Both the position numbers and the translations under genes were made by a program. The notes below the pieces were generated by a model, which was not told where the DNA came from, ran no database searches, and was given only the letters and a program-made list of their open reading frames with translations. Shown here piece after piece: positions 55,541 to 64,000 of a stretch of 64,000 nucleotides of DNA. Source of the stretch: Lactifluus volemus (Eukaryota > Basidiomycota > Agaricomycetes > Russulales > Russulaceae); assembly GCA_022376515.1 (NCBI GenBank), contig WTXI01000004.1, positions 682,001 through 746,000 on the forward strand. Direction: 5' to 3'. Every line of letters starts with the position of its first letter. Position 1 is the first letter of the stretch.

Positions 55541-56570
55541 GGCCAGCCAGCGAATGTGGCATCGAGCTGACCGGGTTTTGGAACGTGATTTGTCTTTATT
55601 TATCTCTTTATCTTCCACCAACACCCACAGTCACATCAGGTATCCTCCCTACCACAACTACTACCGCGACGAGCATCCCAGTCGCCTAGGTATCGTTATA
55701 TGAAAACAAGCATAACCCACACAAGTTGCTCTGAACTTGAACCCACATTCATATATACAACCTCTGCAGCTTCAATGTTTATATGGAGTTTTTTTGAGCT
55801 TGTGTATCTCGCAGGCACCGTCAGACCCCATCGTTCATTGTGATGATTATTGTATGCGAGGCCTGATGAGTGTGTGTGTTGGTTTTCGACAGAGTCGCAA
55901 CGTAGACGGACTCGTCCAGCTGTCTCTCAAGACCGCAACAACAGTGTGGTTCGCTGGGTCTTTGTCTGATGATCTTCCACACTATTTGGCAGGTATATAT
56001 TTGCCTACAAATCTACCAAAACAGCATTTCAGATTCAATCATACCGAGATTTCGCACTTGCAACGTCATACACTCCGTCGGCCTCAAGGGCTGTCGTATC
56101 AACGCTTTCAGCAGGACCCCGCAGTCGCTTTAGACGCCACTTGATCGTCTTGCCATCTTCGTCAATGGCGTTGCCACCGCCACCGCCACCGCCACTAGTA
56201 CCTGATGAATATGGTACCCAAAACCGCACACATGCTCACAAATCCGGGTTTACATCATCAACCACTCCTCCCATCGCGCTACTCAATGAAATTGCACCGG
56301 ACCAACACACGACATTTCCGTTGCCCTGCCATCTCCAAGTGTTCACTGCCTACGCGACCATTGTGCAGCAGCGGCAAATTATACAAAACCCCAGACGCCC
56401 GACCGGCGTAAGCGCATGCCCCACGCCAAGCTTGTCCAGGTACCCGTGTTTGGATACAGCTCAGCGCCAGCCCCACCTGCCCGACGCAACGCCCAGTGGT
56501 GATGAGAAACCCACGAAGCCACCAGACCCCAGTCTTCAATCTAAACCTCTTCATTTCCCATATCCCTGAC
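55541..56570. other. Spacer of about 1 kb; no certain gene
   Basis: 3' flank features at the start (TTTATCTCTTTATCTTCCACC). The frame 56141-56569 (142 codons) has a proline run from a CCACCG repeat at about 56165-56190 and could be coding, but it overlaps the promoter and leader of the next gene and its end coincides with the leader CAGTCTTCAATC. I consider it fortuitous. Confidence 0.35.
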
Positions 56571-58157
56571 ATGTCCGATTACTTGTCTACCAAGAGCTAT
56601 CTCCCCAGTGAGAGGCTTATCCAACATGCACCGAGTCGTGAGTCCCAAAGTTCCACGTCCCTGTTTCATGCATCAACTCGCAAATCAATAGTACCCGCTA
56701 GCACGAGAACACAGTTACCAAACTATACCCTCAACGATGACGTCCTTCTCAACATTTTATATCTCTATCGGCTCGACGTTAGAGACGAAGAGGACGGCGA
56801 TGGTGTCTTCGAGCGCAAGTGGGACCGACAACGTTGGTGGTACAAGCTATCTCAGGTTTCCCGACAGTGGCGGCATCTGATACATGCGTCAGCATCCCGA
56901 CTTGACCTTCATCTTCTCTGCACGTATGGGGTGCCTGTAGCGGAGATGATGGCACATTCACCACTTCTGCCACTCACCATCTTTTACAACGACGGCTACC
57001 GCGAGCTCTCCGCAGAAGATGAAGAAGGTGCACTCCTCGCACTCAGGCGCCCAGATTGTTTAAGTCGGATTGCCCTCAAGACGTCAGCCCATAAATTACC
57101 AAGGCTTATCACGGCATTGGACGGGCAATTCCCAATTCTGGAGCGCATGTACATCACAGGCACTGGCACATCCCGAACCGAAGAAGAGCCGGAGACAAAC
57201 CTAATACTACCTCGAACATTTGAGGCACCTCGGCTACGCCACATCAATCTGTCGTATGCTGCGCTTCCAATAGGATCTCCGTTGCTCACAACTACCGTGG
57301 GACTTGTCGATCTTTGCCTTGGCGGTATCTCAAGCTCAGCCTACTTCCCCCCGAGCTATATACTTCCATGGCTGTCACACATGCCCCAGCTGGAGATGCT
57401 AGGAATTGGATTCAACTCTCCTCTTCCTAACCGCGATGTTGTCATCCAACTATTGGATACCCCACTCATGATCAACGTGAACCTTCCTAACCTCCGGTCC
57501 TTTTCATTTCGAGGTGTTAGTGCTTACTTGGAAGGCCTGCTCTCTCGGATGACTGCCCCGGTCCTCAATACCCTCACTCTTCACTTCTTCAATCAGCTCA
57601 CGTTCGCCATGCCACACCTCCTGCAGTTCATGCGGACATCGGAGAACCTCACGTTTAACAGCTTCCAGCTCTCTTTCGATAAGGGTTTCGTCGATTTGAA
57701 GGCAGACCCGCATCGGAGGCGATGGAAACGCCGCTTGGAGTTACGAATCTTGTGCAAACGCCTTGACTGGCAGGTGTCATCCGCGGTCCAGATCCTTGGT
57801 ACACTTTCGCCACTACTTTCCGTTGCGGAGGTACTTACGCTTAGCCGCGTGGAGCCCGACCGATCGGAGCGGCGGAACGAGGTCGACCGAACACGATGGC
57901 GCTTGCGGTGGCGCGAACTGCTCAGACCGTTCGAAGGCGTGAAGGCACTTCGCGTGGAAAACGAGCTTGTCAGCGAACTTTCTCGTTCGCTACGTTCGGA
58001 GGATGGGGATCTGCCTATGGAGCTCTTGCCAAATCTACAGGAACTTCGATATTATAGTGGCAGCCGCGATGACGGTGTATTTACACCATTTATCAGCGAA
58101 CGAAGGGCAGAGGGCCACGCTGTGTCCCTGGTATACTCTCCCATATGGTGGCGGTGA
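56571..58157 (+). CDS. F-box/LRR-like protein, intact
   Basis: 528 codons from ATG 56571 (MSDYLSTKSYLPSERLIQHA). The frame is open further upstream, but this ATG follows the leader position of the family. The GTGAGT...ATAG segment (54 nt, starting inside APSR|ESQSS) matches the family intron and may be spliced without changing frame. F-box at ~residues 50-110: TLNDDVLLNILYLYRLDVRD, WWYKLSQVSRQWRHLI. Leucine-rich body with LSHMPQLEMLGIGF; tail MELLPNLQELRYYSG and FISERRAEGHAVSL. Charged linker RTEEEPET before LILPRTFEAP. No frameshift; intact member of the older right block. Confidence 0.86.
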   Translation: MSDYLSTKSYLPSERLIQHAPSRESQSSTSLFHASTRKSIVPASTRTQLPNYTLNDDVLLNILYLYRLDVRDEEDGDGVFERKWDRQRWWYKLSQVSRQWRHLIHASASRLDLHLLCTYGVPVAEMMAHSPLLPLTIFYNDGYRELSAEDEEGALLALRRPDCLSRIALKTSAHKLPRLITALDGQFPILERMYITGTGTSRTEEEPETNLILPRTFEAPRLRHINLSYAALPIGSPLLTTTVGLVDLCLGGISSSAYFPPSYILPWLSHMPQLEMLGIGFNSPLPNRDVVIQLLDTPLMINVNLPNLRSFSFRGVSAYLEGLLSRMTAPVLNTLTLHFFNQLTFAMPHLLQFMRTSENLTFNSFQLSFDKGFVDLKADPHRRRWKRRLELRILCKRLDWQVSSAVQILGTLSPLLSVAEVLTLSRVEPDRSERRNEVDRTRWRLRWRELLRPFEGVKALRVENELVSELSRSLRSEDGDLPMELLPNLQELRYYSGSRDDGVFTPFISERRAEGHAVSLVYSPIWWR

Positions 58158-58595
58158 GACGGGGAGCGTCACGGCGGGGCCACCTCAATGTGCAGATATT
58201 TGGCCCGGGAAATCGTGCTGTATACCCGTTATCCACCACCTTTAATCTCCCACAGCACCCACAGCTATATCGGGTCTTCTTCCAATCACGACCAAGAACA
58301 TCTTCATTGCTATGATCTTATGCTTCCTAGTTTCCGTACCAGTCGCTCCTCTTCACCCTTCGCCCATTATGAGTTTTACTACCTCTTTTGCCTCCTCCTC
58401 TTATTTGCTACTTGTCTCGCATATGCCTTCAGTCAACATTTGTTCGTTGTCGTAGTTGTAGCAATTTGGGCCCAGCGATGTTTTACGGGTTTTCACTGAG
58501 GAATGTATGAGTGCATTTCAATTGTTGCTACGAAGAAAGGTTCTTTCTGCAGAAGAAAATGTACATGATGTAAATCGTGACATTCTACCACGTAG
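58158..58595. other. Spacer
   Basis: The frame 58188-58499 is hydrophobic and antisense-free but not conserved in other units; no evidence of a gene. It starts with 3' flank-like sequence after the stop. Confidence 0.3.
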
Positions 58596-59006
58596 GCTAC
58601 TGGGTCGGTACCAGCCCTGTCAGCAACACGATCCCCGTGGCCACAGCATTACTACCCCTCGGGGTGGCGGCACACTGGCAGTACTACTAGTACTAGTAGC
58701 TCAGCGCTCAGCTCCGGCCGTCGTGAAGCACTGGCTGCACAGCTTGAAAAAAAACAGTGCATCGTCCATGAGAAATCCTACTATCAGCTTTTCAAGCATT
58801 TTTCCGCTTGGACAACCGGAATTTGGAAGGCCGCGAAAAAGCGCCCAGTTATCAATTTAGCCAAAGCGCTGGCCTCTCTTCGGGTTCCTGACGACGACCG
58901 AGAAAGGTCCGAGACAGCGCCACGAAAGGCGAGAAGTAGACGATCCACAGTATATGGCAAGTACTTTCAAGCCTTTGTCTGTATGAATGGCTTTTCGGCT
59001 TTTTGA
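58596..59006 (+). other. Candidate orphan exon, 136 open codons, unrecognised
   Basis: A frame without an ATG near its start, preceded by CGTAG (possible splice acceptor), open for 136 codons to TGA 59004-59006. It begins with a Ser/Thr-rich part (TGSTTSTSSSALSSG), then a charged, helix-like part (REALAAQLEKKQCIVHEKSY, YQLFKHFSAWTTG, KKRPVINLAKALASL) and a basic Arg/Ser region (PRKARSRRSTVYG). The composition looks like protein rather than chance. I do not recognise the family, and no convincing first exon is seen upstream. Confidence 0.3.
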
Positions 59007-59675
59007 CCTTGAAGTTGTCGAAGTTTTGACTCAATTTCAAGACTTGCGTGAAGTTGAAAAGCTCGAAAAAGAAAAAGAGACTACTTGTTGATTGCTTGTG
59101 CCTGGCGGAAATTTCTATTGTAGGAAGCGATGCCCGGCAGGGCGAGGAAGTACAGTACAACCTACTAGTATTAGTAGCCGGCTGTGTTGTGGGCGCATGG
59201 TAGATACGTATTAAGATATAGAAAAACTTCAGGTCTGTTTCGCAGAGAGATTAGAAATGACTTCCACATGTTAGTTACATAGGCCAAGTACGGGCAATGA
59301 TGACGGACATAGCGTAGTTGTGAGTCCTTTCACTGGCTCGGAGCACACTGGCAGTCCGTCAATGCGTTACGCGTCAACCGCGTGCACGTGGTTCGAGGAC
59401 AACAGTGATAAGCGCTCTATAAGCGCCCATCTGTCATTGTAGCGTCTAAGTTAGTCTTGAACTTGAACACTGCCAGTGACAGCTCTAGTACACTGCCTTG
59501 GCTAACTGCACATGGGGTCGCAACATTTAATGAGACCAATGCCGCTCGTTCTTCAACTTCATCCGACTTCTTCCTCTCAGGCTCCCCCGCGGCGCTTATA
59601 CTTGTCTCTAACTGCTAGTCACTGCTCGTCTGCCCCCAATCCCGAGGTGCGCGAGGTCGGAAGTCTTGGAGCTCT
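59007..59675. other. Spacer and upstream region of the next F-box gene
   Basis: No recognisable gene. From about 59515 the sequence resembles family upstream sequence (AATGAGACCAATGCC, GTTCTTCAACTTCATC), but the usual GAGTCCCGAC-ATG leader end is replaced by unrelated sequence. Confidence 0.35.
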
Positions 59676-61283
59676 ATGTCCCTGTTCCAGGCACAAAATC
59701 GCGGATCAATGCTAGTTCAACCCATCTCTACCCTCGATGACGACGTCCTTTTCAACATATTCCATCTCTATCGACTCGACGTTGGAGATGAAGAAGAAGA
59801 AGAGGCCGTCTTCGTCCGCAGGTGGGACCGCCAACGTTGGTGGTACAAGCTGGCCCAGGTCTCCCAGCGCTGGCGATCTCTCATTTTTAGGTCGCAGTCT
59901 CGACTAGATCTCCACCTTCTTTGCACCTATGGAGTCCCCGTAGCAGAGATGCTTGCGCATTCACCGCCCTTGCCAATCACCATCTTTTACAATGATCGCG
60001 TTCGCAAGACGAGTACAGATGATGAAGATGGTATACTACTCGCAATCCTGCAACGTGACCGGGTGCGCCGTATCGCCCTCAAAATGCCAGCCTCGAATGT
60101 TCAGAAGCTCATCCCAGCCATGGATGGGGAATTCCCGATTCTGCGACGCCTGTCTTTTAAGTCTCAGACTAACGAAGATATAAGCTTGATACTTCCCAAA
60201 GCATTTGAAGCACCCAACTTACGCCACATCGATCTTTGGCGCATTGCGCTTCCAACGCGATCCCCTATACTATCAAATACCGTGGGCCTTGTCCATTTAT
60301 GGCTTGGACGTACCCCAGGATCTGCCTACTTCACCCCAGATTATATTCTCACGCGACTCTCGCTCATGCCCCAGTTGGAGACGCTGGGGATTGGATTCTA
60401 CTCTCCTCTTCCCAACCGCGACGTGATCAGACAATTGTCGGGTACCCCAGCCATTCCCCACGTGACCCTTCCTTGCCTTCGGTTGTTGTCATTTCGTGGT
60501 GTTAGTGCTTACCTGGAAGGCCTTCTTACTCGGATCACTGCCCCTATCCTCAATACCCTCGTCTTACATCTTTTTAACCAGCTCACGTTCACTGTTCCAT
60601 ACCTCTTGCCGTTCTTGCAGCTATCAGAGAACATCATTTTCCATGCTGTCGGGCTCACTTTTGATAGGGATTCCATTCAAATATCGGCGAACTCACATCT
60701 AAAACCGCAAGAACATCCCTTCGGCTTGCGGATTACATGCAGAAACCTTGACTGGCAGGTGGCATCCGCGGCTCAGATTCTCGGCACACTTTCCCCAGTA
60801 ATCTCTGGGGTAGAGAAACTTACACTCAAGCACGTGAAGCATGACCTATCGTCGGCGTGGCATGACGACGTTGACCGCGCACAGTGGCGGGAACTTCTCA
60901 GACCGTTCAGCAATGTCAAGTCGCTTCATGTGGAAAGCGAACTCGTCGGGACACTCTCTCGTTCACTACGTTGTGAGGATGGAGAATTGCGTCCCAACCT
61001 AGAGGTTTTGCCCAACCTGGAGGAGCTCATATCTGGAAGCGATGTTGGCGATGCACTTACGCCATTTATCAACGAACGTCAGGCCGTGGGCCATTCTGTG
61101 CGCCTGGCATCGGACTTTGATGGGGCTCCTCGGGGGATATGGCAGCGAGGGACCAGACTGATCGGACGGCTACATAACATGGTATGTCCTTATTTATCTG
61201 ATTGTCATCCTCAAGCACCCACGTCTGTACCAGTTATCATCCCCATCACAACCACGAGCATTCCAAACACACAAGTATGGTGA
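59676..61283 (+). CDS. F-box/LRR-like protein, intact, shortened N-terminus
   Basis: 535 codons from ATG 59676 (MSLFQAQNRGSM). The usual exon 1 with its MS... start and GTGAGT donor is not recognisable; the start used here corresponds to an internal Met of the sister proteins (SMSLF..PN). F-box at residues ~17-80: PISTLDDDVLFNIFHLYRLD, an acidic run EEEEE, WWYKLAQVSQRWRSLI. Leucine-rich body (LSLMPQLETLGIGF), tail EVLPNLEELISGSD and FINERQAVGHSVRL. The frame continues about 50 residues beyond the tail motif, reading through what is 3' flank in other copies (includes HNMVCPYLSD, where others have a stop). Intact. Confidence 0.84.
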   Translation: MSLFQAQNRGSMLVQPISTLDDDVLFNIFHLYRLDVGDEEEEEAVFVRRWDRQRWWYKLAQVSQRWRSLIFRSQSRLDLHLLCTYGVPVAEMLAHSPPLPITIFYNDRVRKTSTDDEDGILLAILQRDRVRRIALKMPASNVQKLIPAMDGEFPILRRLSFKSQTNEDISLILPKAFEAPNLRHIDLWRIALPTRSPILSNTVGLVHLWLGRTPGSAYFTPDYILTRLSLMPQLETLGIGFYSPLPNRDVIRQLSGTPAIPHVTLPCLRLLSFRGVSAYLEGLLTRITAPILNTLVLHLFNQLTFTVPYLLPFLQLSENIIFHAVGLTFDRDSIQISANSHLKPQEHPFGLRITCRNLDWQVASAAQILGTLSPVISGVEKLTLKHVKHDLSSAWHDDVDRAQWRELLRPFSNVKSLHVESELVGTLSRSLRCEDGELRPNLEVLPNLEELISGSDVGDALTPFINERQAVGHSVRLASDFDGAPRGIWQRGTRLIGRLHNMVCPYLSDCHPQAPTSVPVIIPITTTSIPNTQVW

Positions 61284-63072
61284 CAACAAACATAACACGC
61301 ACAAGTCTTCCTGGAGATAGACTTCAATACCTTCTTTTCTATGAAGAAGTAGGTTAGAATTGCAATTGGTGAAAGCGAAGAGAGGAACGGTGAGACCCGT
61401 GGGGGAAACTAAAACGACATCTCGTCTACATCGCTTGTTACCGCATATCACGCGTTCACTCTCAGGGCATCTTGCTCAAATTTTCAGTCGTATTGTTCGA
61501 GGCACGATGATGGTTATACCCAAATGTACGTATCCGTGCGATGCAATCGGTACCACGCCGCCTTGTGCGGTGAACAAGTGTGTGCCTTCGTCTGAGAACC
61601 AGATATGGAAACGACAGTTTCTGTTGCACAGAGAAAACCGGCTTCCAGCGGTGGGTGTAAGATCCCTGTCATTGTCACACCCTAAGATCAACGTCCATTG
61701 AGCGAAAATGTTCCCGCGACTCGAAGCGGTCTCATGACAAACAAGGACGTCACTCCATATTGGAATCTCAAGGCCCCACGCAGCAGCTGTCTATAGCGAA
61801 GGTCGGCAAAGCAACAGACCGCAACAATGGCGACAAGGTACAACTTGAAGGGCATTGCTCGTCCCTATCGAGTGCCGTCTCGCGCGACTCGACAACGGCC
61901 CAATACGGCGACTAACTTATTCGTGTCTCCTCTTCGTTGGGAAGATGGACAGTCGATTGGGCCTCGAGACTCCGGTGTGCCTGCCTAGTTCGAAATTGAG
62001 AAGTTCAGCGCAGGTGATATCGCAGTGAGAGATTTGGATCTAGATTTTAGATATTGACAACTCAGCAGAGGGATAGTTGGAGTATACTAACTTAGAAGAG
62101 AATCCGCACAAGCTGCGCTGTAGTTGTGCTCGAGCCCGTGGAACGCGCACGATGGCATGATGCTATGCACGCATCCCGCCGGCATAATATTTTGGCGGCG
62201 CTGGAGATCAATGCTCTCTCTAAATCTCAGAATAAGCATGACAGATTCTTCGCAGTCGTAACGAAGGCATATCGGGAGGAGTCGAGACACAGCAAAAAGT
62301 GGTACACCCCCGGGGTGACCTGAGTTTTCAGTTCTCGACACCAGCACATCCCCTTCAACTGATGTCCCACAGAGGGCGATGTGAAAGGAGTGTTCACCAA
62401 GGTAGTGTGGAATAGGAGAAAATGCAACACTCACAAGAGTCTCTTCTCAAATTTCACAGAGATGCCACTGCTTAGCCTAGCATCCTACCCACTCCGAACA
62501 ATGCTAGAGTTTGATCCTTGACCCTCGACGCATGGTAAATGTGCCACCCGAGTTAGGGAAGGAAGCGATGCAGGCAGAAGAAAAGGGAAATAGAGAGGAG
62601 TAAATCTGACCTGATAAGAGGATCACGTCGACTCAAGGAGACAGACATGAAATGTTTCATGGACATCGTGGATGAAGACGTGGAGAGAAGTTGTACCAGT
62701 GGAAAGTGGCCGCGTCGGGAGACCGGGTGACGATGAAACTGGAGGCCTCCGACCCGGACTCGTACCGCCACGCCACCAGGACAAGAGTGGGTGTGGTTAA
62801 CTCTCCCATGGAGAAACCAACCGGTTCCCCATGAGGAAAGGTCCCCGCCCACAACCTAGGTTCAAAGGGAAAGGCGCACACCGACCGTGTTCTCCGACTC
62901 GGACCCACCAAGTCAATCTGACTCACGTGATCTCGCCCGCGGACTCGGACTCGCTGGCGTCCACATAGCCTTGCGCCGCCTTACTAGTACTAGTAGCCAA
63001 TTCACATGACTCGGAAGGGACAAACACATCGGTGTCTTCAACCACATCCTCGCTGTTATTCACCTCCCTGAC
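61284..63072. other. About 1.8 kb without recognisable gene; upstream region of the edge copy
   Basis: Open frames up to 115 codons on both strands (61360-61701 plus; 62087-62434 and 62657-62926 minus) with no recognised motif and no family similarity. The last ~60 bp has a leader-like stretch (CTTCAACCACATCCTCGC, then CACCTCCCTGAC before the ATG). Confidence 0.3.
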
Positions 63073-64000
63073 ATGCCTGGTTCCTGGTTCACCACCATTC
63101 GTCCTCTCCTTTTTGGCGGGCTTGACCGACGTACACCGCGCCATGAGTCCGGACAAAGTCCTATGTCCGAGTCTCTGTTCCGTATACCAACTCGCGAGGT
63201 CACGAACGACAAACACGCACCAATCTATTCCCTTAACGATGACGTCCTTCTCAATATATTCTATCTTTATCGACTCGATATCAAGGATGAAGAACAGGGT
63301 ATCATAATTGTCCGCCATTGGGAACACCAACGTTGGTGGTACAAGTTGGCGCAAGTATCTCGAAGGTGGCGAAGTCTCATTTTCGCGTCACCATCTCTAC
63401 TGGATCTCCAGCTTTTGTGCACCTACGGGGTGCCCGTAGCAGACATGCTGGCACATTCGCCGCATCTACCACTCACCATCTTTTACAATAACCGCTTTCG
63501 CGCTATGACTGCGGAAGATAAAGAGGGAGCACGTCTCGCGATCTCGCATCGTGATAGAGCGCGTCGTATTGCTCTCAGCATGCCAACCTCGAATTTGCAC
63601 ATTTTGCGGAATCTCATCAGAACCATGGACGAGAAATTCCCAATTCTGGAGCACCTGTTTGTCGAGTCTCAGACAGAAGATGGAAGCTTGATGTTTCCCC
63701 GAAAATTTCAAGCACCCAACCTATGCCACATCGATCTCTGGCTCGTTGGATTCTCAATTCGATCCCCCATGCTCTCATCTACCGGGGGCCTTGTCCTTCT
63801 GGAGACGCTGCACATTTCATTCTACTTTCCTCTTCTCAGCCACGATGTTGTGTATACTACAACCATGACCCACGTGACCCTTCCCAAACTTCGCGTATTA
63901 TCATTTCAAGGTGCCAGCTCTTACCTAGAAAGTCTTATTTCTCGAATTAGTGCCCCTTCCCTTAGTGTCCTCAACGTCCTTTTTTCCAACCAACTCACCT
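63073..64000 (+). CDS. F-box/LRR-like protein, 5' part (runs off window)
   Basis: The frame from ATG 63073 (MPGSWFTTIRPLLFGGLDRR) is open to the window end, 309 codons. F-box at residues ~52-115: YSLNDDVLLNIFYLYRLDIK, WWYKLAQVSRRWRSLIFASP. It then follows the family through MFPRKFQAPNLCHIDLW. At GGLVLLETLHISFY about 28 residues present in all intact sisters (the SAYFPPSYILTQLSLMPQ segment) are missing in frame. It continues through VTLPKLRVLSF and ISAPSLSVL. Closest start to the 48393 copy. The missing repeat would shorten the leucine-rich surface by about one repeat. Confidence 0.82.
   Translation, partial: MPGSWFTTIRPLLFGGLDRRTPRHESGQSPMSESLFRIPTREVTNDKHAPIYSLNDDVLLNIFYLYRLDIKDEEQGIIIVRHWEHQRWWYKLAQVSRRWRSLIFASPSLLDLQLLCTYGVPVADMLAHSPHLPLTIFYNNRFRAMTAEDKEGARLAISHRDRARRIALSMPTSNLHILRNLIRTMDEKFPILEHLFVESQTEDGSLMFPRKFQAPNLCHIDLWLVGFSIRSPMLSSTGGLVLLETLHISFYFPLLSHDVVYTTTMTHVTLPKLRVLSFQGASSYLESLISRISAPSLSVLNVLFSNQLT

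Noticed and set aside
56141..56569. 142-codon proline-rich frame upstream of the 56571 gene.
   Set aside because: It is driven by a CCACCG repeat, is not conserved in other units, and overlaps the leader of the F-box gene.
1..64000. rRNA genes, complete tRNA genes, telomeric repeats, CRISPR arrays, bacterial-type terminators or attachment sites.
   Set aside because: None seen on reading both strands. The eukaryotic gene structure makes prokaryotic features implausible.

Overview
This window comes from a fungal nuclear genome, most likely an Agaricomycete (mushroom-forming basidiomycete). The evidence is the short introns (50-63 nt, GTGNGT...AG, one with a perfect CTAAC branch site) and a protein family of F-box plus irregular leucine-rich repeats, which I know as a lineage-specific expansion in Agaricomycetes. 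The species cannot be named from the sequence. I see no rRNA gene, confident tRNA gene, CRISPR array or bacterial-type operon.

Almost the whole window is one array of about 20 copies of a single F-box/LRR gene (about 490-545 codons; 655-661 with an added exon). Sixteen copies lie on the plus strand and four on the minus strand. Thirteen have an open F-box/LRR reading frame (one runs off the right edge), six are broken, and one is only a 3' end at the left edge. Left block (1-18.2 kb): one edge fragment and five plus copies; only the one at 6624-8229 is intact, and each full copy is preceded by a decayed fragment of a second, unrecognised gene ('gene X'). Next comes a minus copy at 19.7-21.3 kb. 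Middle block (23.8-40.5 kb): five plus copies of a distinct subfamily on a 3.8-4.4 kb period; four carry an extra 3' exon encoding two C2H2 zinc fingers, and the fifth is cut off at about 40470. Then two intact minus copies (40.7-44.9 kb) and about 3.5 kb without a recognisable gene. Right block (48.4-64 kb): five intact, more divergent plus copies and one minus copy.

The repeating unit is larger than the gene. It contains gene X remnants, a conserved upstream block, a CT-rich leader ending near GAGTCCCGAC-ATG, the F-box/LRR gene, and a conserved 3' flank. An F-box protein would normally act as the substrate receptor of an SCF ubiquitin ligase: the F-box binds Skp1 and the leucine-rich region selects targets. 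The substrates here are unknown. The zinc-finger fusion could add nucleic-acid or protein binding.

Other features of note: a 50-54 nt N-terminal segment that behaves as an intron in some copies and can be read as coding in others; a 265-bp MITE with TA target duplication whose empty site is visible in a sister unit; and a 50-bp insertion ending in 24 A flanked by a perfect 16-bp target duplication, which is a retroposition signature.
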